Below, one piece after another: positions 7,121-15,566 of a stretch of 64,000 nt of DNA; within the stretch, counting starts at the first letter, position 1; each line of letters starts with the position of its first letter. The stretch is from Methylobacter sp. GTDB lineage: Bacteria; Pseudomonadota; Gammaproteobacteria; Methylococcales; Methylomonadaceae. A model generated the notes under the pieces. The model was given only the letters and a program-made list of their open reading frames with translations, did no database searches and had not been told where the DNA came from. Both the position numbers and the translations under genes were made by a program. Location of the stretch: contig JAURZV010000073.1 in NCBI GenBank assembly GCA_030653175.1, forward strand, positions 17,033-81,032. Reading direction: 5' to 3'.

Positions 7121-9678
7121 AGGTCATCCTCCGGTTGCGTCGGCGTCATCAATTGCGGCACTTGAGAATGGCTGAAGTAGGCTTGCGCAAGCACTTCATA
7201 AAGCCGCCATAACAGTTCCGTCATCGCCGACAAAACGCTTTCCAGCTCACTGTAAACGCCGACATTGTCAGTAACGTTAACCAACTCGGACACTTTGACC
7301 AAGCGTAAGTCGGTGTAGGCTCTGAGTATTAAACGTTCTTCCTCACTCAATTGTCCCTTGCCGCGTTCTCTTGGCAACGCACCGATATGGTCGGACAATT
7401 GATGTAACTGATAGGCCAGCGAACGTGGATGCGTTTTATCCATCAGCAATAATTCCAGCACCATCGGCAACTTGATAAATGAGCGGTAGCGGCGTCGGTA
7501 AATGCTCAAACTGTCGGTGGATATCAACACCGCTTCCAGCAGCTGGTTTTGCAATGCCGGCTCATGACGCTGCACCACCGTGGCGCGCAGCAACGCGATC
7601 AATGCCAGTGCATGCTCCAGGCGACGGCCGCTATCCAGCATCAACCAACCCGCTTCGCGAGTCATGCTTTCAGTGGTTAAGCCGATAAATGCGACAAAGC
7701 CGGTAATTAAATCGTCCAGGTGTTTTTGCAGTTGTTCCGGGTCGCAATCGCCGTTCACGACCCGTTGTTGCCAGCGCCGTTGAATATTATCGACGCAGCG
7801 CCAGGTATCCTGCGACCAGACATCGCGGATACTGAAGGCGGTTTGGGCAAACGCTTGAATGTTGGCCGCCAGCGTGCCGGAGCGCTGGACGTTTTTAGCG
7901 AGTGCCAGTAATTCATTTTGGGGCTCTTTTAACGCAGACGCATTACTTGCAACAAACCCCGGATAGGTGCCGGTTACCTGAGTCAGGGCGCTCAATAATA
8001 CATCGAGGCACCGGCTGTCGAGCGGATCGTTAAGTTCCGGGGCTTCCGCTAACTTGAGCAATATCGTGCGCATCAAGCGAGTAGCCGCTTTGATACGCTC
8101 CAGGTAGCGCCCAACCCAAAACAGGTTATTGGCTGCGCGGCTGGTTAAGGGTTCGGTGTCCGCAGACAAGACCACATCCCGACCGGGCTGAAACCACAAA
8201 CTGACCTGCTTGTCCGGCTCATCAGCCAATACCCAGGTGTCTTTACTGATTCCGCCCGCCTGATTTGAAACAATAAAATCGTCTTGCTGCCGGGCAATCC
8301 GGGTAAGTCCGCCGGGCATCACTTGATAGTCATCGCCGCCGGCAACCGCAAAGCTCCGTATTACCGCAAATCGCGGCTCGATATGGTGGTCGATAAACGA
8401 GGGTACCGTAGAAAAACTGATATGCTCCTGACCGACATAACAATGCGGTTTGGCGATAATGGCGGCACGTAAAAGTTCTTTTTCCCGGGTACTTAGCAGA
8501 CCGCCGAAAAGGACATAACTCCCTGAGCTACGATTGATCGGTTTAATAACCAGTCGATCAAGATTTTGTAACACAAAATCCCGTTCACGGCGCTGACCGC
8601 ACCACCAAGTGGCAACCGAAGGCAGCATCAATTCCTGATTTAAAAAATACCGCGAGAGTCTGGGTAAAAATGCCAATAAACCCGGATTTTCAAGAACACT
8701 GCTTCCCAACGGATTGGCAATCGCCACATTATTCCGGCGCACGGCTTCAAGCAATCCTGCAACACCCAGCCGGGAAGCGCTGCGCAATTCCAATGGATCA
8801 CAGAAAGAATCGTCAACGCGACGCAAAATAACGTCGACCGGTTGCAGACCGTCCAGCGATTTAAGCCAGACGCGGCCGTCGCGTACCGTCAGGTCGTCGC
8901 CCTGAACCAGGGAAAAACCGAGATAAGACGATAAATAGGCGTGCTCAAAATAGGTTTCGTTAAGAGAACCCGGCGTGAGTATGACAATCCGCGGATCTTC
9001 TTTATTATGCGGCGAAATATCAGCCAGCCCCTTACGCAGGGCCTTAAAAAAACCGGACAGCCGATGCACTTGCGTTTCCCGAAAAATATCCGGGAGCACC
9101 CGTGCCATCACGGTACGATTTTCCAAAGCATAGCCGGCTCCGGAAGGCGCCTGGCTGCGATCATCCAATACCAACATGCGGCCGTTATGGCCACGGGCAA
9201 GGTTGGCCGAGTAAACAATCAGTTGGCGTTGCAGGTGGGGCAGGGCGCCCACACAGGGATGCAAAAAACCGTCGTGCGCCAACACCAGCTCACTGGGCAA
9301 CAGGCCTTTTTTCAACAGCTGCTGTTTGCCGTAGATATCTTTTAAGATCAGGTTGAGCAGCTCGGCCCGTTGTTTAAGACCCGCTTCAATAAGCGACCAA
9401 TCTTCACTGCTGATCAGTAGCGGAACAGGGTCGAGCCGCCACGGCCGGGTAAGTTTTTGCGCATCGCCGTAAACATTATAAGTGACGCCGTTTTCTCTTA
9501 ACAGGCGCTGGGCTTCGCGGCGGCGCAACTCCAGCTGTTCGCTGCCCAGCGTTGCAATGGCGTCCATAAAGCGCTGCCAGTAAGGCAGCACTTTATGTTC
9601 TTTGGCGAGCATTTCATCGTAAACGCCAAGTTGGGTGGCGTAAAACTGCGCGTCAATATCGCCGGTTGATTCGTTCAT
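7117..9678 (-). CDS. Fused circularly permuted ATP-grasp ligase and alpha-E domain protein
   Basis: An 853-residue fusion. The first 480 residues or so match the circularly permuted ATP-grasp family (COG2308: MARVLPDIF, VILTPG, RRVDDSFCDPLELR, VIKPINRSSG, GGLTRIA), predicted to form amide bonds. The remainder is an alpha-helical alpha-E domain (COG2307), starting at LTSRAANNLFWVGRYLER. In the second locus (15.6-18 kb) these are separate proteins. It is the first gene of the minus-strand unit and overlaps the transglutaminase gene by 4 nt. The ATG at 9676-9678 gives the expected N-terminus. The ATP-grasp reaction and acceptor are inferred from the family. Confidence 0.9.
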   Translation of the reverse strand: MNESTGDIDAQFYATQLGVYDEMLAKEHKVLPYWQRFMDAIATLGSEQLELRRREAQRLLRENGVTYNVYGDAQKLTRPWRLDPVPLLISSEDWSLIEAGLKQRAELLNLILKDIYGKQQLLKKGLLPSELVLAHDGFLHPCVGALPHLQRQLIVYSANLARGHNGRMLVLDDRSQAPSGAGYALENRTVMARVLPDIFRETQVHRLSGFFKALRKGLADISPHNKEDPRIVILTPGSLNETYFEHAYLSSYLGFSLVQGDDLTVRDGRVWLKSLDGLQPVDVILRRVDDSFCDPLELRSASRLGVAGLLEAVRRNNVAIANPLGSSVLENPGLLAFLPRLSRYFLNQELMLPSVATWWCGQRRERDFVLQNLDRLVIKPINRSSGSYVLFGGLLSTREKELLRAAIIAKPHCYVGQEHISFSTVPSFIDHHIEPRFAVIRSFAVAGGDDYQVMPGGLTRIARQQDDFIVSNQAGGISKDTWVLADEPDKQVSLWFQPGRDVVLSADTEPLTSRAANNLFWVGRYLERIKAATRLMRTILLKLAEAPELNDPLDSRCLDVLLSALTQVTGTYPGFVASNASALKEPQNELLALAKNVQRSGTLAANIQAFAQTAFSIRDVWSQDTWRCVDNIQRRWQQRVVNGDCDPEQLQKHLDDLITGFVAFIGLTTESMTREAGWLMLDSGRRLEHALALIALLRATVVQRHEPALQNQLLEAVLISTDSLSIYRRRYRSFIKLPMVLELLLMDKTHPRSLAYQLHQLSDHIGALPRERGKGQLSEEERLILRAYTDLRLVKVSELVNVTDNVGVYSELESVLSAMTELLWRLYEVLAQAYFSHSQVPQLMTPTQPEDDL

Positions 9679-9700
9679 GCCTACTGCTCAGTGGTTAGAA

Positions 9701-9786
9701 AATGGAACGCGGATGACGCGGATAATTATGATTAAATAAGATTTATCTGTGTTCATCATAATTATCCGCGTCATCTGCGTTCCATT
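9701..9786. repeat. Long hairpin element (32-bp arms)
   Basis: Arms at 9701-9732 and 9755-9786 (AATGGAACGCGGATGACGCG... and its complement) pair over 32 bp with a single mismatch around a 22-nt AT-rich loop. The element fills the gap between gltA and the ATP-grasp/alpha-E gene. It lacks a U-run. Elements built from similar CGGATxA units occur at 44.4 kb. Confidence 0.8.
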
Positions 9787-9828
9787 GTATTTGTTGGCGC
9801 TGAGTCGTTATCTTTACTATTTGCGACA

Positions 9829-11133
9829 TCAAGGCCGTTGTTCAATATCTTGATAGCGACGCAACGGCTCACCTACATAGATCTGACGAGGGCGGGTAAT
9901 AACCACTTGCTCGCCGTGCAGCATTTCCCGCCAGTGAGCCAACCAGCCGGGCATCCGGCCGATAGCGAATAATACCGTGTACATATTGGTGGGTATGCCT
10001 GCGGCCCGGAGAATTAACCCGGAATAAAAATCGACATTGGGATACAGTTTTCGGGATATGAAATAGTCGTCTTTCAAAGCGATTTCTTCCAGTTTCCGGG
10101 CAATATCGAACAAAGGATCGCTGACACCGGCTTTGTCGAATAATTTGTCGCATTGCTTTTTTAATACCATTGCGCGGGGGTCGAAATTCTTATAAACGCG
10201 GTGACCGAAACCCATCAGTCGGCTTGAGGAATTTTTGTCTTTCGCCTGATTGATAAATTCAGTGCCGTCGCCGCCGTCGGCATGTATTTGTTCAAGCATC
10301 TGTATCACTTGCTGATTGGCCCCGCCATGACGAGGTCCCCAAAGCGCCGAAATGCCTGCCGAAGCCACCGCATACACATTCGCCATACTTGAGCCTGCGG
10401 TGCGCACCGAAGAGGTGCTGCAATTTTGCTCATGGTCGGCATGCAGGATCAGGAACATATCGATGGCTCTGACAATATCATCATCCAATTGATAATCCCG
10501 CACCGGCGATGAAAACATCATATTTAAAAAGTTGCGCACATACTTAAGCTTATAGGACGGATAGACCAAGGGTTCGCCAATCGATTTCTTGTAAGAAAAA
10601 GCCGCGATAGTGCGCACCTGGGAGATTAAATTGATAACAATTTGCTGTTCTGTTGCGCTGTCGAGCCGGTCGGGAATCGGGTAGAACGTGGATAATGACG
10701 CCACCATGGTCGCCAAAATACCCATCGGATGCGAGCCGCGCGGAAAGCCGTTAAAAAAATGATGCATGTCTTCATGAATAATCGAAGACTCATTAAGGTT
10801 GGTAGAAAACTCCAATAATTGTTGGCTGTCAGGTAGCTCGCCATTCAGCAGCAGATAGGCTACTTCAACAAAACGCGAATTTTCGGCCAATTCCTCAATG
10901 GGGTAACCGCGATAACGCAGTATGCCTTCATCGCCGTCAATATAGGTGATGGCGCTTTCACAGCTGGCGGTATTGCCATAGCCTTCATCCAGGGTCACGT
11001 AATTGCTTTGACTGCGCAACTTGGAAATGTCGATGGCTTTTTCGCCTTCGACCCCTATCAATGCAGGCAATGAGTAACTTTTATCATCCAGCGTCAATAT
11101 GGCCGGGGGTAGTTGTTTTAATTTATCGGTCAT
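9829..11133 (-). CDS. gltA: Type II citrate synthase
   Basis: A 434-residue citrate synthase that condenses oxaloacetate and acetyl-CoA to enter the TCA cycle. Visible motifs are the HADHEQNCSTSSVR active-site region, GPRHGGANQ, and GFGHRVYKNFDPRA with its catalytic His; the N-terminal beta domain fits the hexameric, NADH-sensitive Gram-negative type. I choose the ATG at 11131-11133 (MTDKLKQL), which has GGAG 10 nt upstream, over the TTG three codons earlier. It sits, same strand, between Anbu-cluster genes to which it has no known functional link. Confidence 0.95.
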   Translation of the reverse strand: MTDKLKQLPPAILTLDDKSYSLPALIGVEGEKAIDISKLRSQSNYVTLDEGYGNTASCESAITYIDGDEGILRYRGYPIEELAENSRFVEVAYLLLNGELPDSQQLLEFSTNLNESSIIHEDMHHFFNGFPRGSHPMGILATMVASLSTFYPIPDRLDSATEQQIVINLISQVRTIAAFSYKKSIGEPLVYPSYKLKYVRNFLNMMFSSPVRDYQLDDDIVRAIDMFLILHADHEQNCSTSSVRTAGSSMANVYAVASAGISALWGPRHGGANQQVIQMLEQIHADGGDGTEFINQAKDKNSSSRLMGFGHRVYKNFDPRAMVLKKQCDKLFDKAGVSDPLFDIARKLEEIALKDDYFISRKLYPNVDFYSGLILRAAGIPTNMYTVLFAIGRMPGWLAHWREMLHGEQVVITRPRQIYVGEPLRRYQDIEQRP

Positions 11134-11228
11134 TTGAATCAATCTCCAAAGCTGGTGGAACTACCGTCCGTTAATTTTATTTGCCAGTTCTCAAGCTCCG
11201 GCTTGGGAATCAGCCATATCTGCACGCT

Positions 11229-11260
11229 TCGGTGTCGCAAGTCCATTGTAAACGGATATT
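11229..11260. repeat. Direct duplicate of the 3' end of the DUF2126 gene
   Basis: The segment CTTCGGTGTCGCAAGTCCAT and following bases (to GGATATT) is a near copy of 11388-11420, the last codons (EYPFTMDLRHRS) of the DUF2126/transglutaminase gene. The two copies bracket about 125 bp containing the palindrome at 11325-11351. This could mark an insertion that duplicated its target, or a partial gene-end duplication. Confidence 0.6.
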
Positions 11261-11324
11261 TGCGCTGCGCCGCGAGCCACGACCGACGTCTTGCTTATAC
11301 GGGACGCAGCGCGTCCAGCACTGC

Positions 11325-11351
11325 GTTCCCACGCGGCGCGTGGGAACGAGG
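11325..11351. repeat. GTTCCCACGC palindromic repeat, copy 1
   Basis: GTTCCCACGCGGCGCGTGGGAAC-type palindrome. Further copies are at 14914-14943 and 15322-15352. Short GC-rich intergenic palindromes of this kind behave as REP-like elements. Confidence 0.75.
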
Positions 11352-11377
11352 GGGTACGCTGTGCGTACTCTACGGCA

Positions 11378-14300
11378 CTACCCGCTTCGGTGCCGCAAGT
11401 CCATTGTAAACGGATATTCGTGACTTAGCTCTTCAATAGGCGGCGCCATGGGTCTCGGCACGGCTTCGCTGACGCTGAATTTTGCGTCTGGCGAGGCAAC
11501 AGTCGGCATTATCATTGGCGGGCGCGCAATAACGCCGGGCGTATGGCCGAAATCCCAAAAGCGGGTGACGCGCCGCGCCTCGGCTTCATAGCTGTTCACC
11601 GGAAACGCGTCGTAACTTCGGCCGCCGGGATGGGCGACATGATAAGTACAACCGCCTACCGAGTGCCCGTTCCAGGTGTCAATCACATCTATCACCAACG
11701 GCACATGCGGACTGATCGTGGGATGCAGCGCGGAGGGCGGTTGCCAGGCGCGGTAACGCACTCCGGCTACATATTCGCCTTTGCGGCCGGTGTTGCGCAA
11801 CGGCAAGCGCCTGCCGTTACAGGTCAACACATAACGCCCCTCGGTAAAACCGGTCACCTTGACCTGCACACGCTCTACCGATGAATCCACATAACGCGCG
11901 GTGCCGGTGCTGCTGACTTCCTCGCCCAGCACATGCCAGGGTTCAATGGCAAAACGCATTTCCAGGTCAATGCCGTCTATCAGAGTGTTGCCGTAACGGG
12001 GAAAGCGGAACTCAAAAAACGGTTCCAGCCATTCCAGTTCAAACCCGTATCCGGCCCGTTGCAAATCTTGAGTGACTTGCCTCATATCTTCGCGGACATA
12101 ATGCGGCAGCATAAAACGGTCATGTAATTCCGTACCCCAACGGATTAAATCGTGTTTGTAAGGTTCACGCCAAAACCACGCAATCAGCGCACGCAATAGT
12201 AAGGTTTGCACCAGCGACATCCGGGCATGCGGCGGCATTTCAAAGGCGCGCAATTCCAGAATGCCCAAACGTCCGGTCGAACTGTCCGGCGAATACAGTT
12301 TATCGATGCAAAACTCGGAACGATGCGTATTGCCGGTGATGTCGGTCAGCAAATGCCGCAACAGGCGATCCACCAGCCAGGGCTCAGGCACTTCACCATC
12401 CGGCATTTGTTGGAACGCAATTTCCAGTTCATAGAGCTTTTCGTCCCTGCCTTCATCAACCCGCGGCGCCTGGCTGGTCGGGCCGATAAACATACCGGAA
12501 AACAAATACGACAAGCCCGGATGATGCTGCCAGTAAGTCACCAGACTGCGCAATAAGTCGGGACGGCGCAGCAGCGGGCTGTCGGTCGGCGTCTCGGCCC
12601 CCATGGTGATATGGTTGCCGCCGCCAGTTCCGGTATGACGGCCATCGAGCATGAACTTTTCCGTACCCAGTCTGACCTGATGCGCTTGTTCATAGAGAAT
12701 GATGGTTTTCTGCACCAACTCCGGCCAAGTTTTGGAGGGATGAATGTTGACTTCGATCACGCCGGGATCAGGCGTCACCATCAAGCGCTCTATGCGGTAA
12801 TCCCGCGGCGGCTTATAACCTTCCAGCACCACGGGAATCGACAGGTTTTCTGCGGTGGCTTCAATGGCCGCAATCAGCTCCAGATAATGTTCCAGTGAAG
12901 TCAGCGGCGGCAGGAATATATGCACGCGGCCTTCGCGGGCTTCGACACAAACTGCGGTGTGAGGTACTTCCACCTCGACGGTTTGATCATCGCCTGAATC
13001 CTGCTCAGCGAGTTCGGGATGGCTCTTGAGTTTTTTCTCGATATGACTGTAACGGTGCGTGACTTCGCCGTAATAATCGCCGAGTTCGGGCAGCGCCTCA
13101 AACAGGCTTTGCTGTTCCTGGCTATCGCGTTTGTCCGGGGCAACCCAGGGCAAACTGGCTAATGGCAAGCGCATACCCATCGGCGAATTGCCGGGAATCA
13201 AGAACATGTGCCCGCGGCGAAAATCCCAGGGGCCGCTTTGCCATTTTTGATTCATCCAATCCCATTTAATCGGCAAAGTAAATCCTGCTGCCTTGCCTAA
13301 ATCGGCATCCAGCAGTTGAGTCAATGTTTGGCGTTCAATCGAATCTTTCAGGTTACTTTTTAACGGATCGATATTTTCCGGCAGCGAACCTTCCTGCCAG
13401 AGATAGTAAAAACTGTCTTCAAAAGCCGTCTTGATATAGCGCGGTTGCAGACCTAAGCGTAACGTCAATTGCTTGATGAACGATTCAGCATGCTCAACGC
13501 TATGGCCGTAATTTTGGTTAATATCGGCCAGTAATGCGGAATTTCGCCAAACCGGTACGCCGTCTTTACGCCAGAAAATACCGTATTGCCAGCGCGGCAA
13601 CGCTTCGCCAGGATACCATTTGCCCTGTCCGTAATGCAGCATGGCGCCTTTTGCAAACTGATCGCGCAAACCTTTGGTAAGCACATTGGCCCGTTCGCGT
13701 TTGTGCGGACCATCGGCATCGACATTCCACTCCGCGCCTTCCATGTCGTCAACGGAAACAAATGTGGGTTCGCCGCCCATGGTCAAGCGCACATCGTCAG
13801 CCAGCAATTGCCGGTCAACCTGCCGACCCAGCGCGTCAATGCGGTGCCATTGTTCATCGGTATAAGGCTTGGTGACGCGCGGGTCTTCATGCAGACGCAA
13901 TACCGTGTTGCTGAATTCAAATTCCACTTCGCACTTATCGGTGCCGCCGGTTACCGGCGCGGCACTGGCAGGATCGGGCGTGCAGGCCAGGGGAATATGT
14001 CCTTCTCCGGCCAATAAACCGGAGGTCGGATCAAGTCCTACCCAACCGGCTCCCGGGATATAGACTTCAGTCCAGGCATGCAAGTCGGTGAAATCCTGTT
14101 CCGGTCCGGATGGGCCATCCAGCGATTTGACATCGGCGGTCAGCTGTATCAGATAACCGGAAACAAATCGCGCAGCGAGTCCCAAATGGCGGAGTATTTG
14201 CACCAGCAACCAGGCCGAATCCCGGCACGAACCGCTGAGCGTGGTCAGCGTGTCCTCGCAGCTTTGAATGCCTGCTTCCATGCGGATGTTGTAGCTAATC

Positions 14301-14764
14301 GCCTGAAAAACTTTACGATTAACGTCAACCAGAAAGTCGTTGATATTACGTTTGGCTGGATCGAAATCGGCTACCCACCGCTTGAGTAAAGCGCCTTGCT
14401 CAGCGATTTCCAGATAAGGCTGCAATTCTTTCAGCAATAACGCATCGTATTTAAACGGGTAATGTTCCGCATACTCTTCAACAAAGAAATCGAAGGGATT
14501 GATCACCGTCATATCGGCAATGACTTCGACCTCAACGCTGAGTTTTGAGCATTTTTCCGGAAACACCACCCGCGCCAGCAGGTTGCCGAACGGATCCTGC
14601 TGCCAGTTGATAAAATGGTTTTCAGGCTCAATGCGCAAGCTGTAGCCTTTAATCGGCGTTCGGCTATGCACCGCCGGACGCAACCTGAATACATGTGGCG
14701 ACAGGGATACCGATCTATCAAAGCTGTATACAGTTTTGTGACGGACAGCTACTCGAATGGTCAT
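11378..14764 (-). CDS. Large transglutaminase-DUF2126 protein of the Anbu cluster
   Basis: A 1128-residue protein. Residues 1-300 are a transglutaminase module: N-terminal beta domain (MTIRVAVRHKTVYSFDRSVS), Cys in LSGSCRDSAW, His in DLHAWTEVY and Asp in GLDPTSG. The rest is a DUF2126 (COG4196) region with MGGEPTFVSVDD, a GRHTGTGGGNHITMG loop and FCIDKLYSP. Family knowledge places such proteins with Anbu, ATP-grasp and alpha-E proteins in putative peptide ligation/hydrolysis systems. The C-terminal codons are duplicated at 11229-11260, so the tail MDLRHRSG may be altered by a repeat insertion. It is transcribed toward gltA. Confidence 0.88.
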   Translation of the reverse strand: MTIRVAVRHKTVYSFDRSVSLSPHVFRLRPAVHSRTPIKGYSLRIEPENHFINWQQDPFGNLLARVVFPEKCSKLSVEVEVIADMTVINPFDFFVEEYAEHYPFKYDALLLKELQPYLEIAEQGALLKRWVADFDPAKRNINDFLVDVNRKVFQAISYNIRMEAGIQSCEDTLTTLSGSCRDSAWLLVQILRHLGLAARFVSGYLIQLTADVKSLDGPSGPEQDFTDLHAWTEVYIPGAGWVGLDPTSGLLAGEGHIPLACTPDPASAAPVTGGTDKCEVEFEFSNTVLRLHEDPRVTKPYTDEQWHRIDALGRQVDRQLLADDVRLTMGGEPTFVSVDDMEGAEWNVDADGPHKRERANVLTKGLRDQFAKGAMLHYGQGKWYPGEALPRWQYGIFWRKDGVPVWRNSALLADINQNYGHSVEHAESFIKQLTLRLGLQPRYIKTAFEDSFYYLWQEGSLPENIDPLKSNLKDSIERQTLTQLLDADLGKAAGFTLPIKWDWMNQKWQSGPWDFRRGHMFLIPGNSPMGMRLPLASLPWVAPDKRDSQEQQSLFEALPELGDYYGEVTHRYSHIEKKLKSHPELAEQDSGDDQTVEVEVPHTAVCVEAREGRVHIFLPPLTSLEHYLELIAAIEATAENLSIPVVLEGYKPPRDYRIERLMVTPDPGVIEVNIHPSKTWPELVQKTIILYEQAHQVRLGTEKFMLDGRHTGTGGGNHITMGAETPTDSPLLRRPDLLRSLVTYWQHHPGLSYLFSGMFIGPTSQAPRVDEGRDEKLYELEIAFQQMPDGEVPEPWLVDRLLRHLLTDITGNTHRSEFCIDKLYSPDSSTGRLGILELRAFEMPPHARMSLVQTLLLRALIAWFWREPYKHDLIRWGTELHDRFMLPHYVREDMRQVTQDLQRAGYGFELEWLEPFFEFRFPRYGNTLIDGIDLEMRFAIEPWHVLGEEVSSTGTARYVDSSVERVQVKVTGFTEGRYVLTCNGRRLPLRNTGRKGEYVAGVRYRAWQPPSALHPTISPHVPLVIDVIDTWNGHSVGGCTYHVAHPGGRSYDAFPVNSYEAEARRVTRFWDFGHTPGVIARPPMIMPTVASPDAKFSVSEAVPRPMAPPIEELSHEYPFTMDLRHRSG

Positions 14765-14810
14765 GATCTTTCCTATTGCCTAAGTGTTGGGCGTTGCAAT
14801 TTATGCGCTG

Positions 14811-14897
14811 GTTCCCAAGCTTCAGCTCGGGAACCCCAGTCCTGAAAGCTCCAGCTTTCTGTGTTTCGGGAAGCTGGAGCTTGGCGCTTGGGATCGA
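14811..14897. repeat. GTTCCCAAGC / AGCTCCAGCTT composite palindromic repeat, copy 1
   Basis: Consists of GGTTCCCAAGCTTCAGCTCG and a second hairpin built on GAAAGCTCCAGCTTTC ... GAAGCTGGAGCTT, ending GCTTGGGATC. A second copy with the same order of hairpins is at 25398-25503. Confidence 0.7.
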
Positions 14898-14913
14898 GCG
14901 AATATTCCCAGTG

Positions 14914-14943
14914 TTCTCGTTCCCACGCGCTGCGTGGGAACGA
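14914..14943. repeat. GTTCCCACGC palindromic repeat, copy 2
   Basis: CTCGTTCCCACGCG-CTG-CGTGGGAACGAG, a near-perfect 13-bp-arm palindrome. Confidence 0.8.
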
Positions 14944-15130
14944 GGAAAAACAAAGCAAGTGCCATACCAAGTGGCCAATCAGTCAGCATCATATAAGCGA
15001 TACTCCTATGAGTCGGTTGGATAAGACCTTTAACAACATACAGCGATTTCAACTTAAATTAGTTACTAACCATTAAAAGGCTATGTCATCATTGTCGCTG
15101 GAGTGCAGGCTTCGCCTGCGCCGGCAAGCA

Positions 15131-15156
15131 CCAAAAGTAGGCGCTTTAGGCGAAGC
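15131..15156 (+). repeat. AGTAGGCGCTTTAGGCGAAG repeat, copy 1
   Basis: The segment CCAAAAGTAGGCGCTTTAGG continuing CGAAGC recurs almost unchanged at 40835, 44398 and 58822, with a partial copy on the other strand at 58673. All copies are intergenic. Confidence 0.8.
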
Positions 15157-15321
15157 TTCCGCTCCTGCTCTCGCCCCTTACCATCCATGTAGGCAAAGCT
15201 TGCACTCCCGTTACGCCATAGTTTCAATAAGCATCGTAGCTATTTTGGTAATTAACTGAATTTGAAAACGCTGTAAGTTGCACCAAATTGAAGCGGATAA
15301 AGTCCAAAATAGGCTTATTTT

Positions 15322-15352
15322 GCTCTCGTTCCCACGCAGCGCGTGGGAACGA
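15322..15352. repeat. GTTCCCACGC palindromic repeat, copy 3
   Basis: CTCGTTCCCACGC-AGC-GCGTGGGAACGAG palindrome, third copy in this window. Confidence 0.8.
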
Positions 15353-15566
15353 GGAGTAATGACGGTGTTCCGCAGACACTTGTGTATAACGACGAGTGCT
15401 CCGCGCGGGATTATAAGCGGAAGTTATTTTTGGCGAAATCCCTACTTGGATAGAGTAGCTGTGCTTTAGGACTTAAACCTTCAATCGTATAAACAATCCA
15501 AGGCATATAAAAAATGGCACAAATCATGCTCGCATTTCATAAAGCCAACTAGCCTTATGAAATGTC

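Larger units (their letters stand above)
14765..15566. other. Repeat-filled divergent intergenic region between the two Anbu-cluster arms
   Basis: About 800 bp with no supportable gene; all ORFs listed here are short and lie in repeats. From left to right it carries a GTTCCCAAGC/AGCTCCAGCTT composite repeat (14811-14897), two GTTCCCACGC palindromes, a TTTCAACTTAAATTAGTTAC motif shared with 3.76 kb, and a copy of the AGTAGGCGCTTTAGGCGAAG repeat. Promoters for the minus-strand DUF2126 gene and the plus-strand ATP-grasp gene must lie here but were not resolved. Confidence 0.6.

Noticed and set aside
14718-15076. Cluster of 60-86 codon ORFs on both strands
   Set aside because: All are translations of palindromic repeats (GTTCCCAAGC and GTTCCCACGC types).
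15131-15352. Repeats considered as a possible CRISPR array
   Set aside because: Repeat units are of different families, irregularly spaced and lack uniform spacers; no cas gene is in the window.
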